A stretch of 64,000 nt of DNA, from positions 248,001 to 312,000 of the forward strand of contig JBBDXS010000019.1 of NCBI GenBank assembly GCA_040902195.1, in the 5' to 3' direction. The notes beneath the pieces were generated by a model, which did not search any database, was not told the DNA's origin, and saw only the letters and a list, made by a program, of their open reading frames with translations. The translations under genes were made by a program, and so were the position numbers. This document shows, piece by piece, positions 9,294-16,965 of the stretch. The number at the start of each line of letters is the position of its first letter. The stretch's first letter is position 1. The stretch is from JBBDXS01 sp040902195 (GTDB lineage Bacteria > Chloroflexota > Dehalococcoidia > DSTF01 > RBG-16-68-14).

Positions 9294-10505
9294 TCAATAG
9301 GCAGCACACGTGACCGACAGCACCGGCGGTAGCGTGCCGGGCAGGCGCTGCCAGCTTTCTCCGCGGTCGGCGCTGGCGTAGACCTCGCCGTTGCTCGTGC
9401 CGACGTAGACGCCCTCCGGATCGAGACCGTCCGTGTCGAGTCCTTCTCGATACACGCTCTGGTAGTCGTGCGGGCCCGGCAGGCCGTTCGTCAGCGGCTC
9501 CCACGTCTTCGCGCCGTCTTGCGTTCGGTACACCGTGAACTGGCCGAGGGATACGCGGAAGTTGTCCTGGCCGTAGTCCAGCGGGACCACGTAGACCGCG
9601 TCCGGCTGGCGGCGCGTGACGGCGATGGGGAAGCCGTGGAATGAGGGGAGGCCCTCCGTGACGTCCTGCCAGTTAGCGCCGCTGTCGTCGGAGCGGAAGA
9701 CGCCCCAGTGCGCCTGACCCCAGATGCGCTCGGGGTTCTTCGTGTCCACCCGCATCTTGTGCATCTCGTTGAGCCCGGCCGGGTCCTTGTCCCACGGCCC
9801 GCGGTCGATTGACGGGTCCATGCCCTCGACCATGAACTGTTGGACCAGCTTCTTCGCCTCTGGATTCGTCGCGACCGCGTTGTGCGAGAAGAGATCCCAG
9901 CTTGCTCCGCCGTCCTTCGACTCGTACGAACCCCCTGCGCCGACGCATAGGAAGACGTGCTTCGCATCGCGCGGGTCGACCTGGACCGAATGGATGCAGG
10001 AGTCACCACCGCCCGTGCCCGACCAGTACTTGCGATAGGGGTGCCGGTTCATCGACTCTACCGGTGTCCACGACTGGCCCCAGTCCTCGCTGCGGAAGAG
10101 GCCGGCGGGCTGCGTTCCGGCGTACACGACACCCGGCTCGCTCTCGTGCCCCGGCGCGACGTTCCAGATGTTGCCTATCGCGCCCGGCGGGGTGTTCTGC
10201 CACTCGCCGGGCGCGCCGGGCGGTGGCACGGAAGGGCTCTTCATGTCGGGCGGGAACTTGAGCCCCTCGCTGCGATAGTCCCACGTCTTGCCCAGGTCCG
10301 TGCTCTTTGCAACCGAGGGGCCCCACGCCCAGTGGTTTGCGGCCGCATAGAACCTCGGTGGATCGCTCCGCAGGTCGGCCGCCATGTGGAAGAACGACCA
10401 GCCGGGCAGGATCGGCTCGGAGACCTCCCACTTCTGTCGCTTCCCGTCCGAGGAATAGATAAACGCGCCCTTCTTTGTACCCACCAGCAATCGTGTTTCG
10501 CTCAT
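9294..10505 (-). CDS. Asp-box (BNR) beta-propeller protein
   Basis: A 403-residue protein with repeated sialidase/BNR-type Asp boxes (S-x-D-x-G-x-x-W). I count six: STDLGKTWDY, SEDWGQSWTP, SKDGGASWDL, SDDSGANWQD, TQDGAKTWEP and SADRGESWQR. This predicts a beta-propeller like those of exo-sialidases, photosystem assembly factors and sortilin VPS10 domains. I see no signal peptide or glycosidase catalytic set, so sialidase activity should not be assumed. It starts with MSETRLLVGTKKGAF at 10505, with an AGGAAGG ribosome-binding site a few bases upstream. The substrate or partner is unknown. Confidence 0.85.
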   Translation of the reverse strand: MSETRLLVGTKKGAFIYSSDGKRQKWEVSEPILPGWSFFHMAADLRSDPPRFYAAANHWAWGPSVAKSTDLGKTWDYRSEGLKFPPDMKSPSVPPPGAPGEWQNTPPGAIGNIWNVAPGHESEPGVVYAGTQPAGLFRSEDWGQSWTPVESMNRHPYRKYWSGTGGGDSCIHSVQVDPRDAKHVFLCVGAGGSYESKDGGASWDLFSHNAVATNPEAKKLVQQFMVEGMDPSIDRGPWDKDPAGLNEMHKMRVDTKNPERIWGQAHWGVFRSDDSGANWQDVTEGLPSFHGFPIAVTRRQPDAVYVVPLDYGQDNFRVSLGQFTVYRTQDGAKTWEPLTNGLPGPHDYQSVYREGLDTDGLDPEGVYVGTSNGEVYASADRGESWQRLPGTLPPVLSVTCAAY

Positions 10506-10557
10506 GCGGCCTTCCTTTCGCTAGGACGACGAATTTCCCGCCTTGAGTTCGACAGCC

Positions 10558-11991
10558 TTAGTCCAACCCTTCGACCGATCGCCAGTATCTTATCGCACGG
10601 CTCAGCGCCACTGCCGCGCGCTCGAACGAATGGAACGCCGGGATCCCGCGCTCGATGACCTTCGTACGCGCATGGAAGGTCACGTCTTCGACGTGGCCCG
10701 GGTGCAGGATCGTGAGGAACGGCTTGTCCGAGCGCTCTTTGTGCGCCGTTAGCAGGTCGAGCATGCGGTCCAGGCTCAATGGGTCAGCCTGCCACTGCCG
10801 CGCCATGAAGCCCGACGCGAGCTCCATCGCGATCGCGTCGACGTGCTTGTCCTCATTTAGGATCGTCAGCAGCCGCTCGAGCGCGCCCTGCTGCCCGCCG
10901 AAGCCGATCGTCCCGCCCATGTCGAGTGGATTGCGGTAGCTCCCGCCGATGATGTTGAAAAAGCTCGCGAGCGTCTCGTAGCTCGATTCCGTCAGCAGCG
11001 GCACGTCCAGTCCCGCGCGCACGAACGCGTCCGTGATCACGACGGACTGCCCGCCCGTCATCGCCATCAGCCCCATCCCGCGGCCCGTGCCGGGCTTGCA
11101 GTAGAGCAGCGCCTTCAGCACGTCGATCGTGTCGTCGACGGTGTCCGTAGCGATCGCGCCGCACTGCCGCACGACGGCGTCCCACACGTGCTGCGACGTC
11201 GCCAGCGCCGCCGTGTGCGATGCCGTCGCGCGCGCGCCCGCCTCCGTCACGCCGCCTTTCCAGACCACGACGGGCTTCTCGTCCGCCGCGCGCTTGAGCG
11301 CCTCGAACAGCCGCCGGCCGTCCTTTGTCCCTTCGATATACATCGCGATGACCTTTGTGTCGCGGTCCGCAGCGAGGTAGTCGAGATAGTCCGGTGCATC
11401 CAGCACCTCGGCATTGCCCATACTGATCGCTGTGCTGATCCGCACGCCCTGCGCCGCGCCGACCTGGCTGAAGTTGATCGCGTGCGTGCCCGATTGCGAG
11501 ATGAAACCGACCGGCCCGCCTTCGCCTGCCGGCTGCTCAGCAGACTGGCGCACGCCCAGGCCGGGGTTGTACACGCCCATGCAGTTCGGTCCGATCAGCG
11601 CGAGTCCGGCCTCGCGCGCGATGCGTCCGATCTCGTGTTGGAGGCGTACGCCCTCATCTTCGCCCGTCTCGGCGAACCCCGAAGTGAACAGCGCGACGCC
11701 GCCCACACCTTTCGCTGCGCAGTCCGCGATGATCCGCGGCGCGATCGTCCGCGGTACTGCGCACATCACGTAATCGATATCGTCCGGAATGTCCGCCAGC
11801 GATGCGAAGTTGGGTACGCCCAACTCTTCGATGCCCGGGATCTCATTCGGGTCGACCTGGACGGAGTACACCTTCCCCTGGAAGGTGCTCATGTTGCGTA
11901 GCCAGAGGTACGCGTTCGCCCGCTTGTCGCCTACGACGGCGACCGTGCGCGGACGCAACGCGCGGGCGAGGCCGTCTCGTGGCTCCGGCAC
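10558..11991 (-). CDS. ADP-forming acyl-CoA synthetase, CoA-binding/ligase subunit
   Basis: A 477-residue protein with a CoA-binding Rossmann domain (VAVVGDKRANAYLWLRN) followed by succinyl-CoA-synthetase-like flavodoxin domains (GFISQSGTHAINF, LMAMTGGQSVVI). The phosphohistidine loop is present as ATASHTAALA. In the family this subunit exchanges acyl-CoA plus phosphate for acyl phosphate, and phospho-His passes the phosphate to ADP on the ATP-grasp partner. That partner is encoded two ORFs upstream (12098-12796), so together they form a split acetyl/acyl-CoA synthetase (ADP-forming). The direction in vivo and the acyl group are not determinable here. Confidence 0.88.
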   Translation of the reverse strand: MPEPRDGLARALRPRTVAVVGDKRANAYLWLRNMSTFQGKVYSVQVDPNEIPGIEELGVPNFASLADIPDDIDYVMCAVPRTIAPRIIADCAAKGVGGVALFTSGFAETGEDEGVRLQHEIGRIAREAGLALIGPNCMGVYNPGLGVRQSAEQPAGEGGPVGFISQSGTHAINFSQVGAAQGVRISTAISMGNAEVLDAPDYLDYLAADRDTKVIAMYIEGTKDGRRLFEALKRAADEKPVVVWKGGVTEAGARATASHTAALATSQHVWDAVVRQCGAIATDTVDDTIDVLKALLYCKPGTGRGMGLMAMTGGQSVVITDAFVRAGLDVPLLTESSYETLASFFNIIGGSYRNPLDMGGTIGFGGQQGALERLLTILNEDKHVDAIAMELASGFMARQWQADPLSLDRMLDLLTAHKERSDKPFLTILHPGHVEDVTFHARTKVIERGIPAFHSFERAAVALSRAIRYWRSVEGLD

Positions 11992-12002
11992 GATAGCGTC
12001 CG

Positions 12003-12101
12003 CTAGCGCGCCGGCGTCTTCGCCTGCGCTTTGCGCTTGTCTTTCGCCTTGCGTTCCTTCACGCGGCGTTTGTTCAGTGCGACTTTCCTCGATTTGTTCA
12101 T
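12003..12101 (-). CDS. 32-residue highly basic ORF between synthetase subunits
   Basis: A tiny ORF reading MNKSRKVALNKRRVKERKAK and ending KTPAR. Roughly half of its residues are Lys or Arg. Its ATG overlaps the TGA of the ATP-grasp subunit gene as ATGA, so it is positioned for coupled translation, and it ends 11 nt before the ATG of the CoA-binding subunit. Such composition suggests RNA or ribosome binding, as in very small ribosomal proteins, but it lacks the AURKAIP1/COX24 pattern and I do not recognise it. It could also be a non-functional spacer ORF. Confidence 0.5.
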   Translation of the reverse strand: MNKSRKVALNKRRVKERKAKDKRKAQAKTPAR

Positions 12102-12796
12102 GGCACGTCCTTTAGTGTGATGCGCGCGTCGACAGCGATGGCGCCGTCTGGGTAGGCGAACACCGGGTTCAGGTCGAGCTCGTCGAGCTCGGGATGCGCT
12201 TGCGCGAAGCTCGAGAGCTTGAGCAAGATGTCTTGCAGCGCGTCGAGGTCCGCCGGCTCCTGTCCTCGATACCCTTCCAGCAGCGGGAAGCCCTGGAGCT
12301 CGCGTATCATCTGCGATGCGTCTCGTTTCGTGATCGGCACGACGCGGAACGCGACGTCCTTCAGCACCTCGACAAGCACGCCGCCCAATCCGAACATCAA
12401 CACCGGGCCAAACTGCGCGTCGGTCGTCATACCGGCAATTACCTCTACGCCTGGCTTGGCCATGCGTTGCACGGAGACGCCATCGATCGCTGCGTTCGGC
12501 TCGGCGCGCTTCGCCGCCGCGACGATATCGTCGTACGCGCTCGACACGCCGTCTGCCGATGTGAGCCCGAGCTTTACGCCGCCGGCGTCGCTTTTGTGCG
12601 TAATCTGCGGCGATACGATTTTGAGCGCGACCGGATAGCCCAGCTCGCCCGCGATCGAGACCGCCTCGTCCTTGGTCTTCGCGAGCCGCGTCTCGACCAC
12701 AGGAATGCCCGCTTCTCTGAGGAGCTGCTTCGCCTCGACCTCATTGAGAAGCGTCCGTCCCTGCGCCCGGGCCTGCTCGATCACCGCAGCAGTCAT
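12098..12796 (-). CDS. ADP-forming acyl-CoA synthetase, ATP-grasp subunit
   Basis: A 232-residue ATP-grasp protein of the acetyl-CoA synthetase (ADP-forming) beta type. Family signs are the N-terminal lid-like helix LLNEVEAKQLLREAGIPV, the VALKIVSPQITHKSDAGGV segment typical of this family, and ELDLNPVFAYPDGAIAVDARI at the end. I chose ATG 12796 (MTAAVIEQ) over an upstream alternative because the extra residues do not look like the family. It pairs with the CoA-binding subunit encoded downstream (10558-11991) to interconvert acyl-CoA and acid with ADP/ATP. Confidence 0.88.
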   Translation of the reverse strand: MTAAVIEQARAQGRTLLNEVEAKQLLREAGIPVVETRLAKTKDEAVSIAGELGYPVALKIVSPQITHKSDAGGVKLGLTSADGVSSAYDDIVAAAKRAEPNAAIDGVSVQRMAKPGVEVIAGMTTDAQFGPVLMFGLGGVLVEVLKDVAFRVVPITKRDASQMIRELQGFPLLEGYRGQEPADLDALQDILLKLSSFAQAHPELDELDLNPVFAYPDGAIAVDARITLKDVP

Positions 12797-12848
12797 ACGA
12801 TGACGTATCTTACGCAAGCCCGCGTAACGCGTCAAACGGCGCTCCCTC

Positions 12849-12876
12849 TTGCAATCCTCTCGACGCTCGCTATACT
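12849..12876 (+). promoter_or_regulatory. Promoter of tRNA-Gly
   Basis: TTGCAA at 12849-12854 and TATACT at 12871-12876 with a 16-nt spacer, 11 nt before the mature tRNA 5' end. This fits a housekeeping-sigma promoter. Confidence 0.6.
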
Positions 12877-12887
12877 AAGAGCTACGA

Positions 12888-12962
<75 letters not shown>

Positions 12963-13013
12963 CAACGCACATTAGGCGCACGGCTCGAATCTAGAATTGC
13001 CCCGTTCCGGTTC

Positions 13014-13041
13014 GCAGGTTCGAGTTCTGCCGAGGATACCA
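13014..13041 (+). pseudogene. tRNA 3' half remnant
   Basis: GCAGG-TTCGAGT-TCTGC forms a T arm with the normal seven-base loop, followed by CGAGGATA and CCA. No matching acceptor 5' strand, D arm or anticodon arm is visible upstream, so this is a 3' fragment of a different tRNA lying 51 nt inside the left edge of the putative island. Confidence 0.45.
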
Positions 13042-13056
13042 GACACGTGACAACAC

Positions 13057-13086
13057 CACGGCGCCCCGTAGATGCGGGGCGCCGTG
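13057..13086. terminator. Hairpin between convergent tRNA-Gly and SDR
   Basis: CACGGCGCCCCG and CGGGGCGCCGTG form a perfect 12-bp stem around a six-base loop. It sits between the convergent tRNA-Gly and the SDR gene and may serve both; neither side has a real T tract. Confidence 0.55.
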
Positions 13087-13117
13087 GCATATCGAGGACG
13101 TTTGTTGGCGGTCAAAC

Positions 13118-13876
13118 CTAGCGCGCAACGAACCCGCCATCGACCGGGATCACGGCGCCTGTGATGAATGACGAGCGGTCGGACGCGAGGAAGAGCGCAA
13201 GCTGCGCTACCTCCTTCGGCGTGCCGAAGCGTCCCACAGGCTCCAGCGCCTCCATTTGCGCAACTGCTGCGGGATCGTCGTGCGTGAACCGGCCGACCAT
13301 AGGCGTGTCGATCACGCCCGGACAGAGGCAGTTCACGCGGACGCCCTGCTCGGCGTACTCCAGCGCTGCGGTTCGGGTGAGTTGGACGACTCCACCCTTG
13401 GAGGCGCAGTACGCCGGGATGCCCGGGAAGCCAACGAGCCCGGCGACAGAGGCGTTGTTGATCACCGAGCCGCCGCCGCCGCGCAGCATCGCGTCGATGC
13501 CGAACTTCAGGCCAAGGAACACGCTCTTCAGGTTGCAATCGATGACGCGCTGCCAGTTGTCAACTGTCGCTTGCGCCGTCGGCGCCTGCTCACCCTCAAT
13601 GCCGGCGTTGTTGAAGAGCACGTCCAACCGCCCGTACTGGCTCAGCGCCAGATGGATCATCGCTTCAACATCGCCCTCGCGTGACACGTCGGCGTGGACG
13701 TAGGCGCAGGTCGAACCCGTTCGCGCCAACTCGTCCGCAAGCTGCTGCCCCGCCTCGTCCTGGACGTCCGCCGCGATGACGACCGCACCCTCCGAGGCAA
13801 AGAGTTCAACGCTCGCCCGGCCGATACCGGACGCCGCCCCCGTGACAATGGCGACTTTGTTCTCTAGCTCGCCCAT
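13118..13876 (-). CDS. SDR family oxidoreductase
   Basis: A 252-residue classical short-chain dehydrogenase/reductase. It has the cofactor motif TGAASGIG, the NNAG motif (LFNNAGIEG), the catalytic Ser (NNASVAG), Tyr-x3-Lys (YCASKGG) and a PG motif (CLCPGVIDTPM). The acidic residue after the second strand (AADVQ) favours NAD(H). I use the ATG at 13876, which has a GGGAG ribosome-binding site; a GTG lies directly before it. It is the leftmost gene of the putative island and divergent from the histidine kinase. The substrate is unknown. Confidence 0.88.
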   Translation of the reverse strand: MGELENKVAIVTGAASGIGRASVELFASEGAVVIAADVQDEAGQQLADELARTGSTCAYVHADVSREGDVEAMIHLALSQYGRLDVLFNNAGIEGEQAPTAQATVDNWQRVIDCNLKSVFLGLKFGIDAMLRGGGGSVINNASVAGLVGFPGIPAYCASKGGVVQLTRTAALEYAEQGVRVNCLCPGVIDTPMVGRFTHDDPAAVAQMEALEPVGRFGTPKEVAQLALFLASDRSSFITGAVIPVDGGFVAR

Positions 13877-13959
13877 CACTGTCTCTCCCTTTTCTGCATC
13901 GCTGGCTGCGCGGATATTTCGCGGTTTCTATCTTCTCGTAATGCTCGTCCGTCTGGCAC

Positions 13960-13971
13960 GGCCAAGAGGCC
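13960..13971. promoter_or_regulatory. GGCC-N4-GGCC inverted repeat upstream of the histidine kinase
   Basis: GGCCAAGAGGCC lies in the divergent SDR/kinase spacer, about 80 nt before the proposed kinase start. A similar GGCC-N4-GGCC palindrome follows the regulator gene at 15938-15949. It could be an operator for the adjacent NarL-type regulator; this is inference from position and symmetry only. Confidence 0.25.
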
Positions 13972-14010
13972 CCTAGCTGCGAGCCATTCGGCACATATGC
14001 AGCGTCGTCC

Positions 14011-14041
14011 TTCCGATGTGAACGGCAAAAAGTCCTATACT
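14011..14041 (+). promoter_or_regulatory. Putative leaderless promoter of the histidine kinase
   Basis: TATACT at 14036-14041 ends six bases before an in-frame GTG at 14048, the spacing expected if transcription starts at the start codon itself. TTCCGA at 14011-14016 is a weak -35 with a long 19-nt spacer. Confidence 0.4.
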
Positions 14042-14047
14042 GCTTTA

Positions 14048-15268
14048 GTGACTCAGGAAGGGCAGTCGGAGCATCCGCCAGAAGACGGCAGGCCAGAGCG
14101 CAGAGCTCGCGAGCTCTTGAACCTGCGGGCGGAGAACGAACGCCTGCGAACGCGCCTCATTTTGCTGAGCCGGCTCGGCCAGCAGATCGCCTCGTCACTC
14201 GACCTGACAACTGTGTTTCAGCAGGTCGTCGACAGCGCTTGCGAGCTGACGAGTGCTCGCTACGGCGCGCTTGGCATCTTCGATCGGCACGGACAGATCG
14301 AACAGTTCATTACGCATGGCCTGACGGACGAAGAACAGGACCGCATCGGCAGGCTGCCGGAGGGGCTCGGGGTCCTGGGCTGGCTCCGAGATCTTCAGGA
14401 GCCGCTTCGCTTGGGCGACCTGACGAAGCACCCGCGTTCCGCCGGCTTTCCCTCGAACCACCCAGCAATGAAGACGTTTCTGGGTGCGCCCATCCGGCAT
14501 GGCGCAGTGTCTCTCGGCAACCTCTATCTGACCGAGAAGGCTGAAGAACAGGACTTCACGCCGGAAGACGAGAACCTGCTCGTCCTGTTTGCGGCGCAGG
14601 CGGCAATGGCGATCCGTAACGCGCAACTACACCGCCAAGTGCAGGACCTAGCCATACTGGAGGAGCGCGACCGGATCGGCATGGACCTACATGACGGCGT
14701 GATCCAGTCGCTCTACGCGACAGGGCTGAAGCTCGAAAGCGTATTGGACGACATGGCGAAGAACCCGCAGGAGGTCGCGTCCGAAGTTGGGCGCGCAATC
14801 GATCAGCTCAACCAGGTCATTGGCGACATCAGGAGCTACATCTTTCACCTCCGCCCCACCGCTCTCTCAGAGACCGACCTTGCCGGGGCGGTGGGTGGGC
14901 TGCTGCGTGAGCTCAAGGTCAACACGTTGATAGACGTTGAAATGCTGGAGGCGCCTGGTGCTTGTCGTGGGCTGGACCAGGAGCTTGCCGGAGGGTTGTT
15001 CCTGGTCGCCAAGGAGGCAATCGCGAACGCTCAGAAGCACGCAAAAGCGAAGCGCGTGTCCGCTTCACTCGAGCGGTACAACGGCACCCTCAAGATGATC
15101 ATTGCGGACGACGGCTCAGGATTCGATCCAGCCCTACCGAGCAGCGGCCTAGGCCTGCATAATGTCCGCGAGCGCATCGAGCGGCTTGGCGGAACGTTGT
15201 CGTTGGAGTCCAGTCCCCGGGATGGGACGCGCATCGTCGTAGAGGTCCCAGTCGCGGCTGGAAACTGA
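14048..15268 (+). CDS. GAF-domain sensor histidine kinase (NarL/DevS type)
   Basis: A cytosolic two-component sensor of about 406 residues. A coiled-coil stretch (LRAENERLRTRLILLSRL) leads into one GAF domain (to about residue 195) whose end, FLGAPIRHG...GNLYLTEK, is very like mycobacterial DevS/DosS. The HisKA_3 dimerisation helix carries the phospho-His at about 215 (MDLHDGVIQSLYATG). The HATPase has KEAIANAQKHAKAK, DDGSGF and GLGLHNVRERI. There are no membrane segments, so it should sense an internal signal such as redox, oxygen or a small ligand; heme binding cannot be judged. An ATG at 13997 would add 17 residues, but a TATACT box inside that stretch favours GTG 14048. Its stop overlaps the regulator's ATG by one base. 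Confidence 0.88.
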   Translation: MTQEGQSEHPPEDGRPERRARELLNLRAENERLRTRLILLSRLGQQIASSLDLTTVFQQVVDSACELTSARYGALGIFDRHGQIEQFITHGLTDEEQDRIGRLPEGLGVLGWLRDLQEPLRLGDLTKHPRSAGFPSNHPAMKTFLGAPIRHGAVSLGNLYLTEKAEEQDFTPEDENLLVLFAAQAAMAIRNAQLHRQVQDLAILEERDRIGMDLHDGVIQSLYATGLKLESVLDDMAKNPQEVASEVGRAIDQLNQVIGDIRSYIFHLRPTALSETDLAGAVGGLLRELKVNTLIDVEMLEAPGACRGLDQELAGGLFLVAKEAIANAQKHAKAKRVSASLERYNGTLKMIIADDGSGFDPALPSSGLGLHNVRERIERLGGTLSLESSPRDGTRIVVEVPVAAGN

Positions 15269-15924
15269 TGGTTGAGCAGGCGCGTGTGCTTCTCGTAGAC
15301 GACCATGACGTCGTTCGCGAAGGCCTGCGCGCGCTGCTGCGTAGGCGCGATGAGTTGGTCGTGGTCGGCGAGGCGGACTCCGTCGCCTCCGCCATCGAGG
15401 CCGCGCGCGCCAGCCAGCCGGACGTCGTCGTTATGGACGTCCGCCTCCCTGATGGTACCGGCGTTCAGGCGTGCCGGGCGATCAGGGCCGAGCGGCCGGA
15501 TACGAAGGTCATCATGCTCACGTCATACGCAGACGATGAGGCCGTCTTGGCATCGATCATGGCCGGCGCGAGCGGCTATCTCCTCAAGCAGACGCGCGGT
15601 CAGGACCTGCTCGACGCCATCGGGCGGGTCCTGCGCGGCGAGTCTCTCCTCGACCCCGTCGTGACGAGCCGGGTGCTCGAACGCGTGCGCAGTGCCGGAC
15701 AAGGGAAACCTGACGAGCTCTCGCTCCTGTCGGAGCAAGAGCGCAAGATCCTCGACCTGATCGCAGAGGGCAAGACGAATAAGGAGATAGCGGAAGATGT
15801 CTTCCTCAGCGACAAGACGGTCAAGAACTACGTTAGTAGCATCCTGAGCAAGCTCGACCTGCGGCGTCGCTCCGAAGCCGCCGCGTTCATAGCCCGGCGT
15901 CAGACGCCTCCCCCGCAAGACTAG
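15268..15924 (+). CDS. NarL/LuxR-family response regulator
   Basis: A 218-residue DNA-binding regulator, partner of the upstream kinase (TGATG overlap). The receiver domain has the acidic pair Asp11-Asp12, the phosphoacceptor Asp57 (VVVMDVRLPDG), the switch Thr (MLTSY) and the Lys in YLLKQT. The LuxR helix-turn-helix (about 150-212) reads LLSEQERKILDLIAEGKTNK then EIAEDVFLSDKTVKNYVSSI. The layout and neighbours recall DosR/DevR of mycobacteria. It probably controls some or all of the stress genes that follow; a palindrome sits immediately after its stop. Confidence 0.9.
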   Translation: MVEQARVLLVDDHDVVREGLRALLRRRDELVVVGEADSVASAIEAARASQPDVVVMDVRLPDGTGVQACRAIRAERPDTKVIMLTSYADDEAVLASIMAGASGYLLKQTRGQDLLDAIGRVLRGESLLDPVVTSRVLERVRSAGQGKPDELSLLSEQERKILDLIAEGKTNKEIAEDVFLSDKTVKNYVSSILSKLDLRRRSEAAAFIARRQTPPPQD

Positions 15925-15935
15925 ACCTCCTCGCA

Positions 15936-15967
15936 GGGGCCATTCGGCCCCCCGGAAACGGGATTTT
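15936..15967 (+). terminator. Palindrome and hairpin after the regulator gene
   Basis: GGGGCC-ATTC-GGCCCC (15936-15951) is a perfect inverted repeat. It abuts a second short hairpin, CCCG-GAAA-CGGG (15951-15962), followed by ATTTT, which resembles a weak intrinsic terminator. GGGCCATTCGGCCC within it also matches a DosR-box-like sequence at about 12 of 14 positions from memory of GGGACTTTCGGCCC, so it may instead be a binding site for the next gene. Confidence 0.4.
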
Positions 15968-16018
15968 CGGTTCTGGGGTCGTTGCCTCGGTCGTCGTACC
16001 TTGGCTACGGAGGGTACG

Positions 16019-16435
16019 ATGTCTGAAACGGTGCCGCTTCCGGCAATCCGGGTCTTGCTCGTCGATGAAGATAGCAAGACGCGCGCAGCCATCGCAGACC
16101 GGATCGGACGAATGGAAGGTATGGAGCTTGCGGGGGCGGCCGGGGACGTGCAAGGCGTACGCGATCTCCTTCACAGCGCGCAGACGGACGTCATCCTCCT
16201 CGACCTACACCAGTACGACGGGCAGGACGGCGGCGTCTGTCGCAGCATCCGGGCGCTGACGGATCTGCCGGTTATCGTCCTCGCCTCGTTCATGACAGTA
16301 GAGCGCTGGCAGGAGGCAAGCGCCGCCGGCGCGACAGCGTATGTCCTCAAGAACATCGATACCGAGCAGCTTAGCCGCGAGATCAAAGAGCTCACGGCGA
16401 AGGCTGGACGCGGCAGCGGAGGAGGAGAAGAATGA
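16019..16435 (+). CDS. Single-domain response regulator (receiver)
   Basis: A 138-residue stand-alone receiver. The acidic residues are in VLLVDEDSKTR, the phosphoacceptor Asp is in VILLDLHQYDG, and the conserved Lys is in YVLKN. The switch Ser/Thr position reads VLASF. There is no output domain, so it would act through a partner or as a phosphate sink, plausibly with the adjacent kinase. The ATG at 16019 has a GGAGGG ribosome-binding site; its stop overlaps the next ATG as ATGA, so it is coupled to the universal stress protein. Confidence 0.85.
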   Translation: MSETVPLPAIRVLLVDEDSKTRAAIADRIGRMEGMELAGAAGDVQGVRDLLHSAQTDVILLDLHQYDGQDGGVCRSIRALTDLPVIVLASFMTVERWQEASAAGATAYVLKNIDTEQLSREIKELTAKAGRGSGGGEE

Positions 16436-16953
16436 TCAAGCGAATTCTCGTTCCACTCGATGGGTCAGCGCTCGCGGAGCGTGTACTGGATGAGGCGAGG
16501 CCTCTTGCGCAGAGCCTTGGCAGCACTCTTGTCCTTATCCGCGTCGTGCCGGCGCAGGAGGACGCGGTACTGTACGTGCCCCAGCTTGTCGATGAGCTCC
16601 GAGAAGCCCACGTTCGAGCAGCGGAGGAGTATCTCACGACGATCGCAGCGCACATCGCCACAGATCAGCTGCCGACCGAGACGTACGTCTGTGTCGGCGC
16701 TGTCGCCCCCACGCTGGCCGACAAGGCAACGGAACTCCATTGCGACCTGATTGCGCTCACCTCACACGGGATGGGTGGCCTTGGCGCGGCCGTGTTCGGC
16801 AGCATTGCGCTGAAGTTGTTGCACAGCGCGCCGTGTCCCGTTCTCGTCATTCGTTCAACGGCGGGACAGCTCGAGGGCGAAGAGGAAGCGGAAGAGAGTG
16901 CGGCCGACCAAGCACTCCTGCGAGAGCTATCGAGTACGCCGGCCGCGCGATAG
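16432..16953 (+). CDS. Universal stress protein (single UspA domain)
   Basis: A 173-residue UspA-fold protein starting IKRILVPLDGSALAERVLDEA. The nucleotide-binding signature G-x2-G-x9-G-S is present in SHGMGGLGAAVFGSIALKLL, followed by PCPVLVIR, so ATP binding is likely. An acidic C-terminal tail of about 30 residues (EGEEEAEESAAD) is extra to the family core. Translation is coupled to the receiver upstream, and a tandem Usp follows 12 nt later. In mycobacteria, UspA proteins are prominent members of the dormancy regulon. Confidence 0.9.
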   Translation: MIKRILVPLDGSALAERVLDEARPLAQSLGSTLVLIRVVPAQEDAVLYVPQLVDELREAHVRAAEEYLTTIAAHIATDQLPTETYVCVGAVAPTLADKATELHCDLIALTSHGMGGLGAAVFGSIALKLLHSAPCPVLVIRSTAGQLEGEEEAEESAADQALLRELSSTPAAR

Positions 16954-16965
16954 GGAGCTTCAACC

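Noticed and set aside
9294..10505. Sialidase call for the Asp-box protein
   Set aside because: Asp boxes are shared by many propellers; the arginine triad and secretion signal of a sialidase are not evident.
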